From Cryomorphaceae bacterium (lineage in GTDB: Bacteria; Bacteroidota; Bacteroidia; Flavobacteriales; Schleiferiaceae): a stretch of 5,022 nucleotides of DNA. The translations under genes and the position numbers were made by a program. This document shows positions 1 through 5,022 of the stretch, piece after piece. The DNA lies in the NCBI GenBank assembly GCA_013911625.1, contig JACESW010000106.1:1-5022 (forward strand), read 5' to 3'. The notes under the pieces were generated by a model. It made no database searches, was not told the origin of the DNA, and saw only the letters and a list, made by a program, of their open reading frames with translations. The first letter of the stretch is position 1. Each line of letters opens with the position of its first letter.

Positions 1-781
1 AAATATTGAACTGCGTACCTGATGCCTTACTCAAGTGTAGGATTTCAGAGCTCAAGCCGTCACTGATATCAATCATGGATGTAGGTTGAACATCCAGGCC
101 CTTCAATAACTCGACGATGTCTTTACGTGCCTCCGGTTTTAGCTGGCGCTCCAAAATGTATTCGTGACCGCCCAACTCAGGCTGCATGTCTGGATTCTCA
201 AGGAATACCTGCTTCTCGCGTTCCAAAATTTGAAGTCCCATATAAGCACCCCCAACATCGCCACTGACCACAATTAAATCGTTATCTCCAGCGCCTGAAC
301 GCTTGGCTTCGGCGCCTTTTTCAACGCGACCGGTAGCGGTGATGCTGATCATTAGCCCCGACTGTGAAGCTGCCGTATCGCCTCCAACAAGATCCACATT
401 GTAGCGTTCACATGCGAGATGGATGCCCTCATAGATTTCTTCGAGTGCCTCGACCGGAAATCTGTTTGATACCGCAATACCTACCGTGATATGTTCGGCA
501 ACACCGTTCATGGCGTAGATATCGCTCAAATTCACCACGACGCTTTTGTAGCCCAAGTGCTTCAAAGGCACATAGCTTAAATCAAAATGAACGCCCTCGA
601 CCAAAAGGTCGGTGGAGATTGCGGTGTAATGGTCACCTTGGTCAATCAATGCCGCGTCATCGCCTACCGCAAGTGCAGTATTCGAGAGCTTCGTTTTTGC
701 ATTTTTTACCAGGTGATCGATTAGGCCAAATTCGCCTAGATCTGAAATTGGGGTACGCTGTGGGTTCTTCGAATCAAACAT
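1..781 (-). CDS. thiL: Thiamine-monophosphate kinase ThiL, 3'-truncated by the window edge
   Basis: ThiL phosphorylates thiamine monophosphate with ATP to give thiamine diphosphate, the active cofactor, in the cytoplasm. The reading frame opens at the ATG at 781-779 and stays open for 260 codons to the window edge. The family is usually about 320-350 residues, so roughly the last 60-90 are missing. Visible landmarks of the AIRS/PurM-like ThiL fold, in order, are LGEFGLI (15-21), the metal-binding GDD (40-42), STDLLVEGVHF (56-66), NLSDIYAMNG (84-93), GGDT (133-136) with its nucleotide/Mg-binding Asp, a glycine-rich SGDVGGAYMGL segment (173-183), and DISDGL (238-243). The start is fixed because the conserved LGEFGLI lies only 14 residues in and there is no other Met before residue 91. 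The gene is divergent from the suf operon across a 95-bp gap. No frameshift or missing motif was seen. The family call is firm from motifs; activity is inferred. Confidence 0.95.
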   Translation of the reverse strand, partial: MFDSKNPQRTPISDLGEFGLIDHLVKNAKTKLSNTALAVGDDAALIDQGDHYTAISTDLLVEGVHFDLSYVPLKHLGYKSVVVNLSDIYAMNGVAEHITVGIAVSNRFPVEALEEIYEGIHLACERYNVDLVGGDTAASQSGLMISITATGRVEKGAEAKRSGAGDNDLIVVSGDVGGAYMGLQILEREKQVFLENPDMQPELGGHEYILERQLKPEARKDIVELLKGLDVQPTSMIDISDGLSSEILHLSKASGTQFNI

Positions 782-785
782 AGAG

Positions 786-817
786 CAAAGTTATCACCTT
801 ATACGACTCTATTGCAA
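786..817 (-). promoter_or_regulatory. Predicted Bacteroidota-type promoter of thiL
   Basis: Read on the minus strand, TTG (817-815) is followed after 21 bp by TAACTTTG (793-786). This fits the known Bacteroidota sigma-A consensus of a -33 TTG and a -7 TAnnTTTG separated by about 17-23 bp. The -7 box ends only 4 nt (CTCT) before the thiL ATG, so transcription should start at or within a few bases of the start codon. Prediction rests on motif match and spacing only. Confidence 0.65.
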
Positions 818-845
818 GATTAAAGGCCCATATTCATTAACTTTG
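812..845 (+). promoter_or_regulatory. Predicted Bacteroidota-type promoter of the suf operon
   Basis: TTG (812-814) is followed after 23 bp by TAACTTTG (838-845), matching the Bacteroidota -33 TTG / -7 TAnnTTTG consensus at the long end of its accepted spacing. The expected transcription start is about 848-850, giving a leader of roughly 27-29 nt before the sufA ATG at 877. It is the only promoter-like sequence found for the plus-strand genes, which are too tightly packed for obvious internal promoters. The -33 TTG abuts that of thiL on the other strand. Confidence 0.65.
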
Positions 846-854
846 CAGTGCTTT

Positions 855-871
855 TTTAGAATTAGTCTAAA
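855..871. promoter_or_regulatory. Small palindrome in the sufA leader, possible operator or hairpin
   Basis: TTTAGA (855-860), a 5-nt spacer ATTAG, and TCTAAA (866-871) form a perfect 6-bp inverted repeat. It lies just downstream of the predicted transcription start (about +6 to +22) and ends 5 nt before the sufA ATG. That is where a repressor could block transcription, or where a hairpin could cover the ribosome entry site. The stem is A/T-rich and weak as RNA. No match to a named operator can be claimed. With arms this short in AT-rich sequence, chance is a serious alternative. Confidence 0.35.
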
Positions 872-876
872 TACCT

Positions 877-1206
877 ATGGTTAAAGTATCAACTTCAGCG
901 AAAGACAAACTGGCTTCCCTTATGACAGAGGAAGGCAAGAGTCTTGAAACTACCTACATCAGCGTTGGTGTGGAAAGCGGTGGTTGTTCCGGCTTGTCGT
1001 ACAAGATGGAATTTACCCCTGATATGCCCGAAAACGCTGAACTCTATGAGGATAATGGAGTTAAGGTGGTAGTTGAAAAAAAGAGCCTGCTCTACCTAAT
1101 CGGAACAACGCTAGAATACAGCGGCGGTTTGAACGGTAAAGGCTTCAATTTTAATAACCCGAATGCAACGCGCACCTGTGGGTGTGGCGAAAGCTTCGCA
1201 GTATAA
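877..1206 (+). CDS. sufA: A-type iron-sulfur carrier protein (SufA/IscA/HesB family)
   Basis: A-type carriers accept Fe-S clusters from the SUF scaffold and pass them to client enzymes in the cytoplasm. The 109-residue protein has the normal family length. It keeps all three cluster-ligating cysteines in the family pattern: Cys37 in ESGGCSGLSY (33-42), and Cys101 and Cys103 in the C-terminal TCGCGESF (100-107). The motif YSGGLNGKGFNFNNPNAT also matches the family core. It is the first gene of the rightward operon, 6 nt before sufB, downstream of a predicted promoter with a short leader. No Shine-Dalgarno sequence is present; the bases before the ATG are TAAATACCT, which is A/T-rich as usual in this phylum. 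The ATG at 877 is the only start preceding the conserved strand. The name sufA is given from operon context; by sequence alone it could equally be called iscA or erpA. Confidence 0.93.
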   Translation: MVKVSTSAKDKLASLMTEEGKSLETTYISVGVESGGCSGLSYKMEFTPDMPENAELYEDNGVKVVVEKKSLLYLIGTTLEYSGGLNGKGFNFNNPNATRTCGCGESFAV

Positions 1207-1212
1207 TACCCC

Positions 1213-2649
1213 ATGAGCGACGAAATCTTAGACGAAATCACCGCATCGGAGTATAAGTATGGATTCACCACCGACATCGAAAGCGATAAGGTGCCTCCAG
1301 GCTTAAACGAAGATGTGATTCGATTGATTAGCGCGAAAAAGAACGAGCCTGAATGGATGCTTGAGTGGCGCCTGGATGCCTTCCGTACTTGGTCAGAAAT
1401 GATCGAACCGGAATGGCCAAATGTCACCTATACGAAACCAGATTTTCAGGCCATTTCTTACTACAGTGCCCCGAAGCAAAAGAAAACCTTAGACAGTTTG
1501 GATGAGGTCGACCCGGAACTTTTGAAGACCTTCGAGAAGCTGGGTATTAGTCTAGACGAGCAAAAACGCTTGTCTGGAGTAGCAATGGACGTTGTGGTCG
1601 ATTCTATTTCGGTAGCCACCACATTTAAGGAGACCTTGGCGGAAAAAGGCATCATCTTCTGTTCGATGAGTGAGGCCATTCAGGAGCACCCTGAACTTGT
1701 GCGTAAGCATTTAGGAACTGTAGTGCCTAAGCGCGACAATTTCTATGCTGCACTTAACAGCGCCGTCTTTACCGACGGTTCGTTCTGTTACATTCCAAAA
1801 GGCGTTCACTGTCCTATGGAACTGAGTACCTACTTCCGTATCAATGAAGCAGGTACTGGTCAGTTTGAGCGAACACTTCTAGTCGCAGATGAGGGTTCCT
1901 ATGTAAGTTACCTGGAAGGCTGCACGGCACCTTCTCGCGATGAAAACCAATTGCACGCTGCAGTGGTTGAGCTCGTTGCTATGGACGATGCCGAAATCAA
2001 ATACAGTACCGTACAAAACTGGTTCCCTGGCGATGCCGAAGGAAAAGGTGGTGTCTTCAATTTTGTAACCAAGCGCGGTATTTGTGAGCGCAATGCAAAG
2101 ATTAGCTGGACCCAAGTCGAGACTGGTTCTGCAGTGACTTGGAAATACCCGTCGTGTATCCTCAAAGGAGATAATAGTGTTGGAGAGTTCTACAGCGTTG
2201 CCGTAACGAACAAATTCCAGCAAGCTGATACCGGAACCAAGATGATTCACTTGGGCAAAAACACCAAAAGTACCATCATCTCTAAAGGTATCAGTGCTGG
2301 CAAGAGCCACAACAGCTATAGAGGTCTTGTTCGTGTAGGAGCTCGTGCTGAAAATGCGAGAAACTTCAGCCAGTGTGATTCACTGCTGATGGGCGACCAA
2401 TGTGGTGCACACACCTTCCCGTATATCGAGGCGCAACACCCAAGTGCACAGATTGAGCACGAGGCAACCACTTCGAAGATTGGTGAGGATCAAATTTTCT
2501 ACTGTAACCAAAGAGGGATTGGAACGGAAGAAGCTATTGCCCTAATCGTAAATGGGTACTGTAAAGAAGTATTGAACCAGCTTCCCATGGAGTTTGCCGT
2601 GGAAGCACAAAAACTATTGGAAGTCTCTCTAGAAGGCTCAGTAGGATAA
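1213..2649 (+). CDS. sufB: Fe-S cluster scaffold subunit SufB
   Basis: SufB is the core of the SufBCD scaffold. It receives persulfide sulfur and, with SufD, holds the nascent cluster. The 478-residue protein is close to the usual 470-495. The N-terminal part (residues 8-90) has the Bacteroidota/cyanobacterial-like [13 protein letters not shown] and is followed by the beta-helix core. Residues equivalent to those reported as important in E. coli SufB can be placed by eye: Arg209, Asn211, Cys237 (LEGCTAPS, the sulfur entry Cys254 equivalent), Gln268, Trp270, Lys287, Cys388 (NFSQCDS, the Cys405 equivalent), and Glu415-His416-Glu417 in [13 protein letters not shown]. The C-terminus [15 protein letters not shown] helix and terminal EGSVG match the family. 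The start at 1213 lies 6 nt after the sufA stop with no clear ribosome site. The sufC start follows the stop after 3 nt, implying coupled translation. Nothing is truncated or odd. Confidence 0.97.
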   Translation: MSDEILDEITASEYKYGFTTDIESDKVPPGLNEDVIRLISAKKNEPEWMLEWRLDAFRTWSEMIEPEWPNVTYTKPDFQAISYYSAPKQKKTLDSLDEVDPELLKTFEKLGISLDEQKRLSGVAMDVVVDSISVATTFKETLAEKGIIFCSMSEAIQEHPELVRKHLGTVVPKRDNFYAALNSAVFTDGSFCYIPKGVHCPMELSTYFRINEAGTGQFERTLLVADEGSYVSYLEGCTAPSRDENQLHAAVVELVAMDDAEIKYSTVQNWFPGDAEGKGGVFNFVTKRGICERNAKISWTQVETGSAVTWKYPSCILKGDNSVGEFYSVAVTNKFQQADTGTKMIHLGKNTKSTIISKGISAGKSHNSYRGLVRVGARAENARNFSQCDSLLMGDQCGAHTFPYIEAQHPSAQIEHEATTSKIGEDQIFYCNQRGIGTEEAIALIVNGYCKEVLNQLPMEFAVEAQKLLEVSLEGSVG

Positions 2650-2652
2650 GCC

Positions 2653-3398
2653 ATGATTAAAATCAAAGATTTACAAGCACGCGTTGAGGAAAAGGAAATT
2701 CTCCGCGGCATTAATTTAGAAATCAACCCGGGTGAAGTTCACGCCATCATGGGACCAAATGGTTCGGGTAAAAGTACTTTGAGTAGCGTCATTGCTGGTC
2801 GTGAGGATTACGAAGTTACAGGTGGCGCCATTGACTTCGAAGGCGAAGACCTGTTGGACCTCGACCCGGAAGAGCGCGCACACAAAGGGATCTTCCTAAG
2901 CTTCCAGTACCCTGTTGAAATTCCAGGTGTCACAGTGAGTAACTTCATCAAAACAGCCATCAACGAGAGCCTTAAGGGCCGCGGTGAAGAGCCGATGGAG
3001 GCCAGAGAGATGTTGGCAAAGATGCGCGAAAAGACTGCGCTTCTAGAGATGGATAAGAGTTACCTCAGCCGCAGCTTGAACGAAGGATTCTCCGGTGGTG
3101 AAAAAAAGCGCAATGAGATTTTCCAAATGGCGATGTTGGAACCAAAATTGGCCATCCTTGATGAGACCGATTCTGGTTTGGATATTGATGCCCTTCGCAT
3201 TGTAGCCAACGGTGTCAACAAACTGCGTAGCGAAGACAATGCGGTCGTAGTTATTACCCACTACCAGCGTCTGTTGGATTACATCGAGCCAGATTTCGTA
3301 CACGTGCTGTACAACGGTAAGATTGTGAAGAGCGGCGATAAGAATTTGGCCCTCGAACTAGAAGCAAAAGGATACGACTGGATCAAGGCAGAAAACGC

Positions 3399-3402
<4 letters not shown>
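2653..3402 (+). CDS. sufC: Fe-S scaffold ATPase SufC
   Basis: SufC is the cytoplasmic ABC-type ATPase of the SUF scaffold. Its ATP-driven dimerisation reshapes SufB-SufD so that the cluster can form. The 249-residue length is typical. All nucleotide-binding elements are present: Walker A GPNGSGKST (34-42, Lys40), Q-loop Gln85 in LSFQYP, ABC signature FSGGEKKRNE (146-155), Walker B LAILDE (166-171, Asp170 and catalytic Glu171), D-loop SGLD (174-177), and H-loop His203 in ITHYQRLL. SGGEKKRNE and ETDSGLDIDAL are diagnostic of SufC rather than of a transporter ATPase, and there are no membrane segments. The gene starts 3 nt after the sufB stop and its last 4 nt overlap the sufD start (ATGA), so the scaffold subunits are probably translationally coupled. 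An A7 run at 3101-3107 lies within the signature motif but the frame is intact. Confidence 0.97.

Positions 3403-5022
<1,620 letters not shown>

Larger units (their letters stand above)
785..846. repeat. 9-bp perfect inverted repeat formed by the two promoter -7 regions
   Basis: GCAAAGTTA (785-793) and TAACTTTGC (838-846) are exact reverse complements separated by 44 bp. Each arm contains the -7 box of one divergent promoter, so the repeat is most simply explained by the two promoters sharing the same -7 sequence. The midpoint (815.5) lies one base from the centre of the TTGCAA palindrome at 812-817. A binding site for a regulator is possible but not needed to explain it. Confidence 0.7.

Noticed and set aside
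1077..1083. A AAA AAG slippery heptamer in sufA in the correct phase for -1 frameshifting
   Set aside because: It simply encodes Glu-Lys-Lys (codons GAA AAA AAG). A -1 shift would give about 18 unrelated residues before a TAA and lose the CGC cysteine pair. No upstream Shine-Dalgarno-like stimulator or evident downstream hairpin was seen.
1879..2310. 143-codon open frame on the minus strand inside sufB, and similar smaller antisense frames across sufA-sufD
   Set aside because: They lie entirely opposite strongly conserved suf genes, show no recognisable domains and have no promoter-like sequence. They are shadows of the coding strand.
3102..3108. A AAA AAG slippery heptamer in sufC inside the ABC signature, followed in the -1 frame by a stop at 3114-3116
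   Set aside because: The layout resembles programmed truncation as in dnaX, but the Lys-Lys is part of the conserved SGGEKKRNE motif, so the sequence is explained by coding constraint. A product cut at the signature would not be a working ATPase.

Overview
The window looks like a chromosomal housekeeping locus from a member of the Bacteroidota, most likely a flavobacterium-type organism of moderate GC. Three things point this way. The proteins carry Bacteroidota-style motifs, such as the ThiL N-terminus with LGEFGLI and the SufD tail with CSHGCTVGQLD. The only intergenic region holds two copies of TAACTTTG, which match the Bacteroidota -7 promoter element TAnnTTTG. None of the genes has a recognisable GGAGG-type Shine-Dalgarno sequence, which is usual in this phylum. 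The taxonomic call is inference from sequence style, not from a marker gene.

Layout. Positions 1-781 (minus strand) hold most of a thiamine-monophosphate kinase gene, thiL, whose 3' end lies outside the window. Positions 782-876 form a 95-bp divergent intergenic region with a promoter for each side and a small palindrome in the leader of the rightward transcript. From 877 to the right edge (plus strand) runs a compact iron-sulfur cluster assembly (SUF) operon: an A-type carrier (sufA-like), sufB, sufC, sufD and the first 101 codons of sufS. Gaps or overlaps are 6 nt, 3 nt, a 4-nt overlap and a 1-nt overlap. No terminator, RNA gene, mobile element or CRISPR array was seen, and no stretch over 100 bp lacks a gene.

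How the genes work together. SufS takes sulfur from cysteine as a persulfide. SufB, SufC and SufD form the scaffold (SufBC2D in well-studied bacteria) on which the cluster is built with ATP hydrolysis by SufC, and the A-type protein carries finished clusters to client enzymes. SufE or SufU, the usual sulfur shuttle for SufS, is not in the window; it may lie just past the right edge. ThiL makes the cofactor thiamine diphosphate. A link to SUF is plausible because thiamine biosynthesis uses Fe-S enzymes such as ThiC, but it is not shown by the sequence.

Overall these are ordinary, intact core genes. I found no sign of a novel system in the coding part. The most interesting stretch is the divergent control region. 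There a shared TTGCAA appears to supply the -33 element of both promoters, the thiL promoter sits so close to its ATG that the mRNA should be nearly leaderless, and a 6-bp-arm palindrome occupies the sufA leader.
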